Assembly: GCA_958450365.1 (NCBI GenBank)
Contig: CAUEEP010000915.1
Coordinates: 1,244,501-1,308,500, forward strand
Length of the DNA stretch: 64,000 nucleotides
Direction: 5' to 3'
DNA from: Mesorhabditis belari
Taxonomy: Eukaryota; Nematoda; Chromadorea; Rhabditida; Rhabditidae
The notes below the pieces were generated by a model. That model was given only the letters and a program-made list of their open reading frames with translations. It ran no database searches and had not been told where the DNA came from. The translations under genes and the position numbers were made by a program. Below, in pieces: positions 46,287 to 57,107 of this stretch. Within the stretch, counting starts at the first letter, position 1, and every line of letters begins with the position of its first letter.

Positions 46287-46492
46287 ACCATATTGGCCCT
46301 AATAGTAGTGCCGAGTTGGTGGCTATTTTACGGTTTCCAAGTTATCCCAGAAGCTCAACACTCAAATCCCCAACAAGATCTCATCGTCAGCTACATTTTC
46401 CGACCCCACATCGATAGGTTCTGATAAGCGTTTCTCGAGATTTCGAGGAATTTAGGCGACGCTCAGGGTGCACTACTATTAGAAAATACGGT
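46287..46492. mobile_element. MITE family E, divergent short copy E4
   Basis: Same interior as E3 with ends TACCATATTGGCCCTAATAG and AGAAAATACGGTA, 30 bp downstream of E3 in the same orientation. This suggests a local tandem duplication or a double insertion. Confidence 0.78.
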
Positions 46493-46804
46493 ATTGTTAC
46501 CTTTTCCCTTGCTATAATAGTAACAAATCTTTCAATAATTCCAATATAAAACTAACTGTTAGCAGCACAAAGAAAAAATAACTATCAAATCCCGTTTGAC
46601 CTTTTGAATAAACCCATGCAGCCAGTTTTTTTTCCCCAAATCCCGTTCTTCATTTAAGTGAAAGGAGAAAGCCTAGAAAGAAATGTCTCAAGACCGGAAT
46701 CTAATTTTCCACGCATTACCAACAAAAAAAAATGTCTTAAATCTATAAAAGTTCGTTTAAAAAAGATAAAATAACAAAGAAATCAGAAATTTAAAAAATT
46801 TTAG

Positions 46805-49128
46805 CACTAATACAACCAACATGTCCGAACGGTCAAGCACCAAAAATGAATGATGATGGAAAGGCGATTCAATGCTTGCCGGGTAAGAAAACAATCTAAT
46901 TTTTAATTTTGTTCTTTTCCCAAAAATATTATCACAGGATCATCTCAAAAAGTTGTTTGTGGTAATAATCACGCTTGCTTTTTCACTGAAATGAATTACG
47001 TTTGTTGTCCATCGATTGTTCCTAAACTTCTGTAGATTTTTCTTCTTCTGTAAACTTCTGTAGATTTCCCGGTTACTTTTGAGTCCATCATTGGGGCTAA
47101 TTTCCCACTAAAGAATAGCAAAACAATCGAATTAATGTTAAAATCTTGTTTTTGATGTTGTTATTATCACAGGATCATCTCAAAAAGTTGTTTGTGGTAA
47201 TAATCACGCTTGCTTTTTCACTGGAATGAATTACGTTTGTTGTCCATCGAATGAACCAACTGAAGACTCACAGGTTTTACAAGAAAGAAACCTTTACAAA
47301 AATACGAATATTTTAGCCTACCTGTAGTCCTCCTTATTTAACAGTATTGGCTGATGATGGGTATCCATTGAAGTGCAGTGCAAGGACGAGAACTTGTCCA
47401 CGAGTAAGGATCGAAGTTGAATTCTGTTTTCTGTTTTTAAGATCGAACAATTACATCTAAAATCTCTTTAAAATCCTTCAAAACTTTGCTGAATTCTATT
47501 CAAAAATTCAGAAAACTCAATTTTGTTCGGATGTTGGAATGGCGTATATTTGTTGCGAGAAAGCGATCGGAAGAGAACCACCAAAAGAGGTTGTTTATTG
47601 TTTTGTTTGTTGTTGTTTGTTGTTGTTTGTTATTTCAACCACAATTTCACCATTCCAACCACCATTTCACCACCGATTGTTTATTATTACAAAAATCTTT
47701 CACATTTCACAACTTTTTGTTTTCGATTAGCTTTAGATTTATGATCAAATTTGCTAATCTTTTAGGTAGATCCAGTTCCTCGATCTGAGAAAACCCTCGA
47801 GTGCCCAAGTCATGCAATCGGTGTCCTCAATGAGCGAGGACAGCGAGTGATTTGCCACTCAAAGAAAAGATGCCCGAGTGTAAGTGAAAAATACACTCAA
47901 ATTCCGATTCTCCTTTAGAAACACCAATTTTGTTATGGCGGTCTGAAGAGATCGATTTGCTGTGAACACTATGATACAGCGAAGAATATACTTGAGGATA
48001 GACCACTCCCCAAATCATCAACCATTCAAGCAAATAATATTCGAATCGCTTCAAAACTGAGACAAGTTTAAATGAAAGGTTTTATACAAAAAGACTGGAT
48101 TTAGGTTTCTTTGTCAAGCAGAGAACTTCTGGGAACTACAACAGAGCGAACTGTGATTCGATCGGATACATTTGTCTCAAACATGTTGATGCCAAGATCT
48201 TCTGCTGTTGCTACAGCTATTCGAGTAGAATCAAAGGCTTTAATCTTCAAGAAGAAAATTTAGCATCGAAATGGTCTTCGAGAAGTTGAACGACTTGATA
48301 TGTCAGCGGTTAAGAGACGAAAGATCTCTACAGAGTTCAAAGATGATGATGAGACTATTGAAGTAAAGAGTTGTAGACTTTTTTAGTGCCAATTAGATTG
48401 ATAAGTAGAGTTTTTAATTTTCTAAGCTATATCTAGTGGTGTTATGTTTGAATTATAGAAATTGATTCCACTTATTGGACACTTTGAAATGGATGACAAT
48501 GAGCAAGATGTCTCTTCAAAGCGAGGCCGAAAAATCTCAACAACTACAGAAGGTTTAATTTAACTTTAATATAATACACATTAGAATTTAATTGATAAGA
48601 TTTATCAATGGTTATCAGCTATCAATGCCGTTTTCCAGGTTCTATAACTGAATGGCCGTTAGACAACGAAGATCAGATCGAGATTTTAGAGAAAATAACA
48701 AGAACAACGGAAACTATTGAACCAACAACAACTGAGGTTAAAAACTCATACCCAGTTCATAGATTTAAAGTTATTTTAGAGACAATATCTTCGAGAGCTT
48801 GATCCTTTCCGAAGAGCTCGAGTTCATTCAGTGAAAACGATGAAAGCTCAAGAGAAACCCATCAATTTAAGAGATTCAAAAGAAGTAAAAACTTTGGAGA
48901 ATTAATTCATTCAAAAATTTAGACTGATGATGGTTTTGCTAAACCCTTGAACATCCCAGCTAATCCTGTAGCTGAAGAAAATAAGAAAGAAATCGCTGAG
49001 AAGTTCATCATGCAACAGATTAGAGATGGTTGGCCGTATGCTGATAAATTCTATCGACCTGGTAAGTTGTGACAGTTTTTTTTGGGTTCTCTTTAAATGT
49101 TACTTAACGAGTTTTAGATGCTGAATAG
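46805..49128 (+). CDS. Lustrin-type cysteine-rich protein, 5' exon not found
   Basis: A probable extracellular protein with three lustrin-type cysteine-rich repeats (CPxG..C..C..CC pattern). Exons: 46805-46882, then either 46938-47035 or 47173-47273, 47317-47403, 47512-47589, 47766-47879, 47919-48065, 48105-48224, 48264-48362, 48459-48552, 48639-48736, 48780-48884, 48923-49061, 49118-49128. Module 1 reads [33 protein letters not shown]. Module 2 reads [34 protein letters not shown]. Module 3 reads [34 protein letters not shown]. The rest (about 240 residues) is charged and basic, with dibasic sites such as KRRK, a TTT stretch and a short end [14 protein letters not shown]. Exon 1 begins in phase after a TTTTAG acceptor, so a signal-peptide exon should lie upstream, but MITEs E3/E4 and foldback K occupy that region and I could not find it. 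Confidence 0.8.
46928..47250 (+). repeat. Recent tandem duplication of a lustrin-gene exon
   Basis: The 87-bp block ATTATCACAGGATCATCTCA to GTTTGTTGTCCATCGA, including the acceptor site, occurs at about 46928-47015 and again at 47163-47250 with one visible difference (Glu versus Gly codon). The first copy runs into a stop (IVPKLL then TAG at 47033-47035), the second into the normal donor. Confidence 0.93.
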
Positions 49129-49266
49129 CTGAATTTCTTCTTTTTCTCTCCATTCCGGGTCATCAACAAAAACTGTGCAATACCTCCAAACTTCGTCCAT
49201 CATTCCGCTTATTTAAACCTAATAAATTTTCTTTAAAGCATAAAATTTACACTTTTGTGTCAATAA

Positions 49267-50383
49267 TCGAGTGTGTTCCTCGCAAGTAATTACTCGAGTA
49301 AATTTGCATGAGTAATTTTTTTACTCGATTAATCGAAGTCTAGGAAAGAAGCTTTAAAAGCTCAACAACTCGAACCATCGCGTATTTATTAAAGCTTATT
49401 CTGTCATGACTCTTTTTTTTCAGTAATTCTTTGAGAAAAGCTCTAGCAAAGTCTAGGAAAGAAGCTTTAAAAGCTCAAAAACTCGAAACTAAAACCCGGA
49501 TTTTTCTCCATAAAATCATCTCAATAGAATCGACTTTGCTAATTTATAGTCCGTTTTTTTTAAAATCTTATGCTGAGGAAGTTAACTCTAATCATTACTA
49601 TGTACCATTCAGCTCTCGATCAATCCTAACATTGGGCTCACTGGGTATCAACTGGTACAATTATGACAATCCTCAATCCTCAATCGTATATAATCCCAAA
49701 GCTTGAAGTTTAAATATCTTGCGATAAAGATGTTGATATGGTTCGGTACGGTTCGGTCAGTCAAACCGAAAACCCAAACGCTCTGTCTGAGACCGAGAAA
49801 ATTAGAGTGTGTTCCTCGCGAGTAAAGTAATTACTCGAGTAAATTTGCATGAGTAATTTTCTTACTCGAGTAATAGCTCGAGTAATTGCCGAGTAATGCG
49901 TTTTTTTAAAAGTGTACCTGCGCGAAAAAATATAAAACCAATTTTTTGCGCAGCTTTTTCAAAAAAGGTATTTTTTACATTGGAAGGGAATTTCCCAACA
50001 AATCAGTTAAACGGCTGAGTATCTTTAAAAAGTGACGTACACTACTGGACAATGAAATATGATATTTGAAAAAAGATCGTCACTTTCGCGCGTCTGTAAC
50101 TCTCATGTCTTTACCGTATTTCTAAATATTAATATTACCATTGTGTAGCCGTTGAAAAGAGCTTTCAGAAAATGTATAACACTAATAGTTTAAACTCAAA
50201 GAGAAGGGGAGTTACAGACGCGCGAAAGTGACGATCTTTTTTCAAATATCATATTTCATTGCCCAGTACTGTATATAATGCGGGGCTCGTCATTTTCTTG
50301 CAAGAATTTTTGCTAAAAGTACGGTAATTTTTTTCCCAAGTGTGCGTTTTAAAAAACGCATTACTCTCGAGGAACACACTCTA
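49267..50383. mobile_element. hAT-like element G2, composite, with 8-bp TSD
   Basis: The outer ends TCGAGTGTGTTCCTCGCAAG and the complement ending GAGGAACACACTCTA are flanked by perfect GTCAATAA repeats at 49259-49266 and 50384-50391. A second left end (TAGAGTGTGTTCCTCGCGAG) lies at 49805, so the interval contains a nested or duplicated G copy plus an internal 40-bp repeat (AGTCTAGGAAAGAAGCTTTA at about 49339 and 49450). MITE H2 is inserted inside. Confidence 0.85.
50038..50273. mobile_element. MITE family H, copy H2, nested in G2
   Basis: A palindrome related to H1. The host sequence on both sides (AAAAAGTGACGTA and TATAATGCGGGGCTCG) is continuous in G1 at about 27617-27645 (AAAAAGTGTCGTATATAATG), so G1 supplies the empty site and the target duplication is TA. 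Confidence 0.93.
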
Positions 50384-50495
50384 GTCAATAAAAATTTCAA
50401 AACGCAAAAAAGCAAGTTCTTTTTCTATAGACAAATTTCCAAAGCCTTCAAAGATTTTCATCATTCCAGTGATTCTTCACTTTGTTCTTCATTCC

Positions 50496-50625
50496 ACTTA
50501 ACTCCCACTGAAGTAAAGGAGATCAAGTGCGTGCTGGTGTAATAGCACAGTTGCCCGGTAAGCGGAAGCTTGCAGGTTCGAGTCCCAGCGGTGCACTTTT
50601 TGTTCCGCCCTAGTTCCAACTTTTC
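50496..50625 (+). repeat. SINE-1 copy (tRNA-derived)
   Basis: Leader ACTTAACTCCCACTGAAGTA, tRNA-like unit with TGGTGTAATAGCACAGTTGC and B-box AGGTTCGAGTCCC, then GCACTTTTTGTTCCGCCCTA. It is the same layout as the two copies in the K2P intron. No stable acceptor stem. Confidence 0.78.
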
Positions 50626-50701
50626 AGTTCATTCCTGAGTTTCATTTCAAAACATTAATGCGTCGATCCGAGTTTGCTTCTCAACTATAGCAAATAACTA
50701 A

Positions 50702-51219
50702 TAGGTTGATGCATAAGTCTTTTCGTTTTTTTCGTACTTCTGTTAAAAAGTAACAAATTCACCAATTAATCTATAGTTTGCTCTATAAAAAAAGTGTTTT
50801 TTTGTTCAATTTCCATCTTTTTAAATCAATTTCGGTTCACTTTCAAGCAAATTCGAGAGTGAAAAACGCCTTTTTCGTAAAAATCCATAAAAAACTCTAC
50901 GAAAAAATTGGCTGAATGAATTTCTCAGAAATTTTGGCGAAATATCAAACTTTTTTTTCTCTATCTTTTATCTATTGACACGAAGATAGGTTTTCTTTAG
51001 CTAAGGTGTCTAAACCGCATCATCGAGTTAGCCCTTTTTGACTACCCGACTTCATACTCTCAAGAAAATCCAGGCATAAAATATTTTTAAACCCGTTTTA
51101 ATGTTATTTTGCAGAAAAATAATTGGTTTTTCTAATGAAATCAACCGTAGTTTAATTGGTGCATTTGTTGGCTTGAAACGGCAGACGAAAAGGAACAAAA
51201 AGACTTATGCATCAACCTA
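50702..51219. mobile_element. Mariner-type MITE family D, complete copy D1 (518 bp)
   Basis: Terminal repeats TAGGTTGATGCATAAGTC(TTTT) are inverted at the two ends, of the kind seen in mariner elements. The arms are similar over much of their length and no transposase frame remains. A trace of the same terminus (AGATTGATGCATAAGTC) is also present at about 59065. Confidence 0.85.
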
Positions 51220-51416
51220 ATATTTCGCCAGAAGACCAAAATGTTTCTATTATCATCATTTCTAACAAATCTACGTTTGATTTTATAGAATTTCTCATTC
51301 TATTCGACTGAAATTTGATTACCTGAAACATATTTTCTCACACTTTATTATCTCAGTCTTGGACATAATATTAAAAATGTTACAAATGGTGAAAAGGTCG
51401 ATTTTACAGAATGTCA

Positions 51417-52234
51417 TGACGATCTTGTGATCGAGATCGCCACGTATGGAAATGGTCAGCTAGGCACCTATGTGGGCGAACGTCTATTGTGCGAGATTTA
51501 ATATGCGTCGCTATTCGTTCAACTCCAAATTTCAAAAATTTGAAGTTTTTGAACTTTAAAATGCAAAAAAAGCGGATCACGGTGTGTTCCCTGTGCGCGT
51601 GCACAATCGCACTCGATCTGGCATACTACACCAGCAGATATCGTTTTTTTTCACCAGTCCAATCGGAAGCGTCCATTTTGGGTCATCCGGTAACCAATCC
51701 GTTGTCTGCCCCATATGGTCACCGCTTCCCAAAACTAACTTCGGCTGTAGAATTGGCAAACCCAGTTCCGGCTCATTTTGGCCACAATGGTGGGTTCTCC
51801 GCCGGTCGAAATGGGATCCCAAGTGCCTGTAAAAGGGTGCTGAAGGGAGCCGCTGTGAATTTTTGGATTCATCCCAAGGATTTCGGTCCGCAGGGGCAGC
51901 AAAAAACTGAAGAAACGACACTACATGGTGTTCCAAAGAAAAATGCACTTCAGGTCAAATTTTAAAAATATTTCTGATGGCTCAAGGCGGTAGGTATGGT
52001 GCGAAAATGAGTTTTTTGGGGGGCGGGGGAGAAATTTGGATGTTTTTTCATGATTTTTACCATATTACGACCCTCTCTATGCAAGAAATTCCTGAGCCAT
52101 CACTGTCGTGACGATATCGTGACGATATCGTGACGATATCGAGATCACCACGGATGGAAATGGCCAGGCAGACACCTTTGTGAGCGAACGCCTATTGTGC
52201 GAGATTTAATATGCGTCGCTATCCGTTCAACTCC
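51417..52234 (+). mobile_element. Candidate TRIM/LTR-like unit with 110-bp direct repeats
   Basis: Direct repeats at about 51417-51524 and 52124-52234 both start TGACGAT and end TTCAACTCCA (TG..CA), sharing ATTGTGCGAGATTTAATATG. They flank about 600 bp of unusually GC-rich DNA with frames up to 158 codons on plus and 123 on minus, neither recognisable. A purine run GGGGGGCGGGGGAGAAA lies about 90 bp upstream of the right repeat. No target duplication or primer-binding site was found, so the LTR reading is tentative. Confidence 0.4.
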
Positions 52235-53988
52235 ATTGTGTGCAAGACGAGACCAACGTCGAGACCAACGAGATTCTGTATAAAAGCAATGTGAACGAGC
52301 TGCCGTGGTGTGCCGTGGAGTCGTCTCTACTCTCCCAATCCCAAACCACTGAACCAACTATTATTGCTGTAATAAAGATTATATCTAAACCAACAATAAT
52401 CACTAGAAACACAGAAGAAAAAAAAAGAAGTTGTGAGAATAAAAGCAAAAAGAATGCAATCCTAATTCTGAAGAACTGATCTAAATAGAGTGAATAACTT
52501 TGACGAGATAGCTATTGATAAAATAAATTTAAAAACGATTCTAATATCTACTGCAAATTTGTAAAAATTTTCATTTTCTTTAGAGTTCGAGAGTTGAAAA
52601 TCAATCAACAAGGGAAAATGGCGAACCGGCGACATGTTCAACATTGTTAAATGAGTTGTATAAGTTGAGTCGGGAAGTGTTTGATAGATAAATGTAGCCA
52701 AGATTAAGGGCTACAATTCACTATATAACACTTAACACTTTTGAAATAAATTAAACATTTTCCAGCTACTTTTCGAAAAAGTTTTGAAGAAAAAGTTTGT
52801 AGATTTGTATATTCAAAAGAATATTTGATATTTAAAAGAATTTCTGCTCTATTTCTGCTCTATTCCGCAGGAAAGCAAACGACTTACTTACAATCGTTTG
52901 AATTTTTGTTTGAATGTTGAACGAGCATCGGTCTACACGACTACGCGAATGAGTGGGGCCACTCCTTCCCCTCCTCCTACTCCTTTCCTCCAAAAAGTCA
53001 TCGTGTCATTTGCATTCTTTTATTCTTTCACTCTTACCCTTCACCATTGTTATCTTTCCATTCTTTTCATTCAAATCTTTCACTTGATTCTATTCACACG
53101 TTTCAAACCATAGAAGTATTGATGAATCGAAGCGTACGGACAAACGAACAATTCTAGAACCACGACATACGCTGAGACTCGACCTGCTGCAAGAAATCAT
53201 AGATGTATAATATTAATTGATTGAATAAGAGTTTACTAATGTTATTCTTTAGTGAGAACTTAACCCCAATGATGGACTCAAAAGTAACCGAGGAAAGAAG
53301 AAAAATCTATAGAAGTTTAGGAACAAATTTAAATAAACTGGTAAAATTCAATGCTTTCATTTGGCTTTGTAAGTTTGCCAATAAAATATCAAAATCAAAT
53401 ACAGAATCTATTAGAATTTTGTGATAAATTTTCGGATGAAACAACGTGGAAAAAAAGAATATTTTACCGGAATCAGATGTTAACCATTAAGTCATCTTTT
53501 TTAAAAAAATAAACTTTCAAATCTTATATAAAATGTTTAAATTTTTCTGTAGATAAAGCTATATATTAAAATTTGATAAACATGAATTATGTTTGCTCGC
53601 GAAACTCTGCGAGTTTTTACTCGCTATAAACATAATATCATTTTTCTCATAAGCTTTTCCGATATGATGTATTGTCCACCAATTTTGAGGTTGGACAATT
53701 TATTCCAAAAACCAGTGTATTTATTTAAACCAGTGTAAAAAAAAGAATATTTTACCGGAATCAGATGTTAACCATTAAGTCATCTTTTTAAAAAAAAAAA
53801 CTTTCAAATCTTATATAAAATGTTTAAATTTTTCTGTAGAAAACTATTTATTAAAATTTCAAAACATTCATTTTCTTTGATAAATCCTTGATGATTCGAT
53901 TTGATTTGATGGGTAAAAGGAAATTTCAAAGACTCTGAAAGCTAGCTAAACTTTATTCACATTGCTTTAAGCTCAAGAACTCTTGCAA
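52235..53988. other. Gene-free stretch with a local duplication
   Basis: Weak frames only. A block of about 100 bp (GAATATTTTACCGGAATCAG..TATATAAAATGTTTAAATT) at about 53454-53552 recurs at about 53746-53843. A short plus-strand frame (53106-53220, ESKRTDKRTILEP) follows an acceptor-like site but cannot be chained to another exon. Confidence 0.5.
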
Positions 53989-56693
53989 TCACATTTCTTG
54001 TACAAAAACAATAGAGTTATTTCGAAGAGACATTTGACTACTTCTTGTTGGTGAAGGACGACCACTTAAAGCCATTGAAAATGATGGAAATGGCATGTAT
54101 GAGGCAAGAGATCCTCGTTTATGAATCTCCATCGGTGGAATGCCCAACTCTTTATCCATTTGTGCATTTCGCACTGAAATTTCTTCATTTGAATTTTTTG
54201 TTCATTGTTTCTTACATTTCTCTTCTAATCCTGGCACATATTGGAGCTTTTCAACAACGGTTGGAAAGCGACGAAAGTAGAGAAATGATTGAAGACAAGC
54301 ACACATTTGAACAGGAAGAATGCTTGAAACGGAAGACCAAAATGGATAACCTGAACTTATTTTCTAATATTTTATAATGTTTCTTTAACCCGAAACTTCT
54401 GCAGCGAATAATCGCTACATCAAAAAGGACCGCTGCAACGATTATTCGTTACCATTATTTATTGGATTTTCTATTATGACTAGTTCAACTACAAAGCAAA
54501 AACCGACCACTGCAACGATTATTCGCTACACGGCTAATTGAGCTATTTTCATTCAATTAATTGTTTCTTTTTTTTTGCTGTTTTTCGGCATTACATGTAT
54601 ATTCCAATTGTAGCAGATCTAAAAATTACGTGGGCAAAAAAAGACGTGTCATATTTACCCGGAATCAATGCAGCCGCTGATTTTGCATTGAAATGTTCCA
54701 TAACAGCTCTAATCTTATAAAGCCGATCTCCTGCAGGATCCAGTATCACAGGTTTCGAAGAATAGATTCAAAATTGCAAAATTTGCTCTTGACATAATGT
54801 GGGACATGTGGGAAAATCCTCCTATTCCAGGCCTGCTACTCCAGTAGTCCTCGGTAATTTGACGATCCCCACTCGAAGGATAGATTCAAAATTTGCTCTT
54901 GACATAATGTGGGAAATGTGGGAAAATCCTCCTAATCCAGGCCTGCTACTCCAGTAGTCACGAATCCTCTGTAATTTGACGATCCCCACTTACCATAAGC
55001 AAAACTGAATTTCGTAGCTTCTCCAGAGGAACTCATTTTCATACGTGGTGAGAGCTCATCATCGACAACGCAAACCAACATCAAAACAGCGGTTGATAAA
55101 ATTAAACCTATTTTCTAGATAATGGTTAGACTTTTTGACTTACATCCGCAAATATAACAAACACCAGAGATCATTGTATGCATCGTGTGTCGAAGGTGAC
55201 CAGTTGTAGCAAGAATTAATGCCATTCCACAGATAATTGTACCAATCAAATGAAGCAACGTTGAAAGACCAAGTCGAGCTGAAAAACAAGATATTCTCTG
55301 TTCTAAGCTTTCAAAATTCACCACTAATCGCCAGCGAAGCCAAACTGAACTCATCACCGAGTTCTTCTCGTGTAATCAATGGATTCAAATGGCATTGGTA
55401 GTCTCGTTCTTTTTCTAAACGATAAAAAATGATTTCAAAATGTTTAAAGCAGCTCTAATCCATAGAAAACAAAACTTATTGTGTACTTACGGGGTATCAT
55501 ATCATAAGTATAGTTAAAGTTGTGATTCGGAGGCTCACTCTCAAGGAATCGGCGGCATATTTGCAAGTAGCCAATGTTGTAGTGGAAAACGGCTTCCTGG
55601 AATTGTAGGTTGTGTTTCTCACAATTAATACCTTTTCTGAAACAAAAAATTTTACTTTTTGACTTGAAAAGCAAGAGAGAAAAGATGAAGGAGTCGAACC
55701 AGAAACTTTTCGTTCCCACTACCACTCAGCCACCGGGACCTCAAAAACCCCTTTGGCAAACTAAGTTATCATAATTTGAGCTCGAAAATGCCTTGTGAAC
55801 TTTAAACTCGTATAACTTTTGATAGAGTAATGCATAGCAAAAGCTGAAACCATATTCTGAATCAGCGTCAAATTCTGCGTCGAATGGTATATAGCAAAAT
55901 CATTTTTGGCTCTCCCTTGTTAGCTGAATAGCTAGCCAGTGCGAAGCCAACGATTAATCGATTAGAATTTGAATCCTCGAACTTTAATTGATTGCTCCAT
56001 TGGTAAAGATTCTAATTGTTACTTTAGATATAATTAAAAGCCTTTTATTTTACCGGGGAATAGTTTATTAAACTTTATTTACCTGTTGTTCCCCTTCCAA
56101 TCCTGTTTTATTGATTGGCCGTGGCTCGGTGACGTAAACCCAATTATTTAGCACTATTGGCAAGGACTAAACTTTTGATCTAATCAAAATAAAAGCTCAA
56201 CAACTTGTAGAAAAACCACTATGACACCAATAGTTGCTGCAATTGAGAATAGAATTTTGTCGGTGCATCTTGCCTCGATGACAAACTGAATAAACTCTAA
56301 CATTGTTTTCAAAGCAAGCTACCTTTGAGATCTTTTCGCTTAACTCCATCGGTTTGTTTGATGGATAGTAATGACCGTAATAGGGACGATCGGGAGCAAA
56401 AGAATTTGATCTGAAAAGAAAAATCGAATCAGAATCGAGTCAAGATCACTCAAAAACAGCTGTATTATCGACAAATTTTACCTGGATCTTGGATATACCC
56501 CAGGCGGAAGGTTTCGAGTGTTGATTGGTTGCCTTCTTCTGCCTCTTCTCGGTCTTCCACTCGATTCCCGTCTTACCGAGCTGCCCGATCCTTCTCTTTC
56601 ACTCCTTTCAACTCTTTCAATAAACTCTTCTTCCATTTCTTTTCTTGTGAGAATTCGGGCATTTCCCTCTTCGTGGATTGTCCCCAGAGTCAT
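53989..56693 (-). CDS. Four-TM claudin/TARP-like membrane protein
   Basis: Predicted tetraspan protein of the claudin/stargazin superfamily, whose members act at cell contacts or as channel/receptor auxiliary subunits. Ten minus-strand exons in phase: 56693-56482, 56410-56323, 56285-56205, 56102-56083, 55636-55491, 55414-55325, 55278-55144, 55107-54994, 54350-54216, 54173-53989 (401 residues). A basic, charged N-terminus (about 100 residues) precedes TM1 (KILFSIAATIGVIVVFLQ). The long extracellular loop has cysteines and an N-glycosylation site (NYTY). TM2 is LLHLIGTIICGMALILAT, TM3 ICGCLILSTAVLMLVCVV. The segment FSFAYGYPFW before TM4 resembles the YGWSF region of TARPs. The canonical W-GLW-C-C motif is reduced to IGYLQIC. 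Exon 4 is a 20-bp microexon, needed for the frame. The C-terminal tail is Ser/Pro-rich. Which claudin subfamily is open. Confidence 0.72.
54421..54535. repeat. Patchwork insert with a copied piece of SLC18 paralogue 2
   Basis: TTACCATTATTTATTGGATT..CTAGTTCAACT at 54449-54490 matches coding bases of paralogue 2 at about 30519-30560 with one difference over about 41 bp. It is flanked on both sides by the same short module (GACC(G/A)CTGCAACGATTATTCG). It lies in the intron 54351-54993 of the claudin-like gene. Confidence 0.85.
54755..54992. repeat. Tandem duplication of about 120 bp in a claudin-like intron
   Basis: GATTCAAAATT..GCTCTTGACATAATGTGGGA..CCAGGCCTGCTACTCCAGTA..TTTGACGATCCCCACT occurs twice in a row. 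The second copy ends at the donor of exon 8, so the duplication includes the exon's downstream border. Confidence 0.9.
55675..55742 (-). repeat. tRNA-like sequence in a claudin-like intron
   Basis: Minus strand GGTGGCTGAGTGGTAGTGGG (A-box) and TGGTTCGACTCCTTC (B-box) are spaced as in tRNA genes. The acceptor stem is not convincing. Confidence 0.45.
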
Positions 56694-57107
56694 TCCAGTC
56701 AATTAGGGAGATGGAAGTGCAGAAATGGAGTTGGCTTTTTGAGGTAAAAAGAAATAAGAACTCTTCTAAATGGGTTAAACTAAAAATTAGGAATTAGAAT
56801 AGCAGTAGTTGGATTCCTATAGATGAAAGTCTTTTTGGGGTAACTTTGAGGGTGAATTCTATTTCTCCGGACCGAGAAAAGGGTGGTCACATTCGATTAG
56901 AGTGATGCAGCTTGGAGAAGAGATCTCAAAACATTTCACTTAAATGAAAAACCAAGAAATACCTTTTGAAATGGCATACTCATGTAAAACTATCAAAAAA
57001 AAAGTGGCAACTTAATCCCTTATCACAAAATTTCTCTAGAAAGACTGATTATACTAAAAGTTCTTGTCTTAACACCAGAGTATATGTGTTTGGATCAAGA
57101 TTTTTAC

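Noticed and set aside
51489..51965. 158-codon plus-strand frame and 123-codon minus-strand frame
   Set aside because: They overlap on opposite strands in one GC-rich segment between direct repeats, with no motif I recognise. Kept only as part of the candidate TRIM-like unit.
52227..52701. Minus-strand hydrophobic frame (LLFFSSVFLVIIVGLDIIF) as a small membrane protein gene
   Set aside because: No ATG in context, the downstream part lies in the direct-repeat unit, and no exons could be chained by phase.
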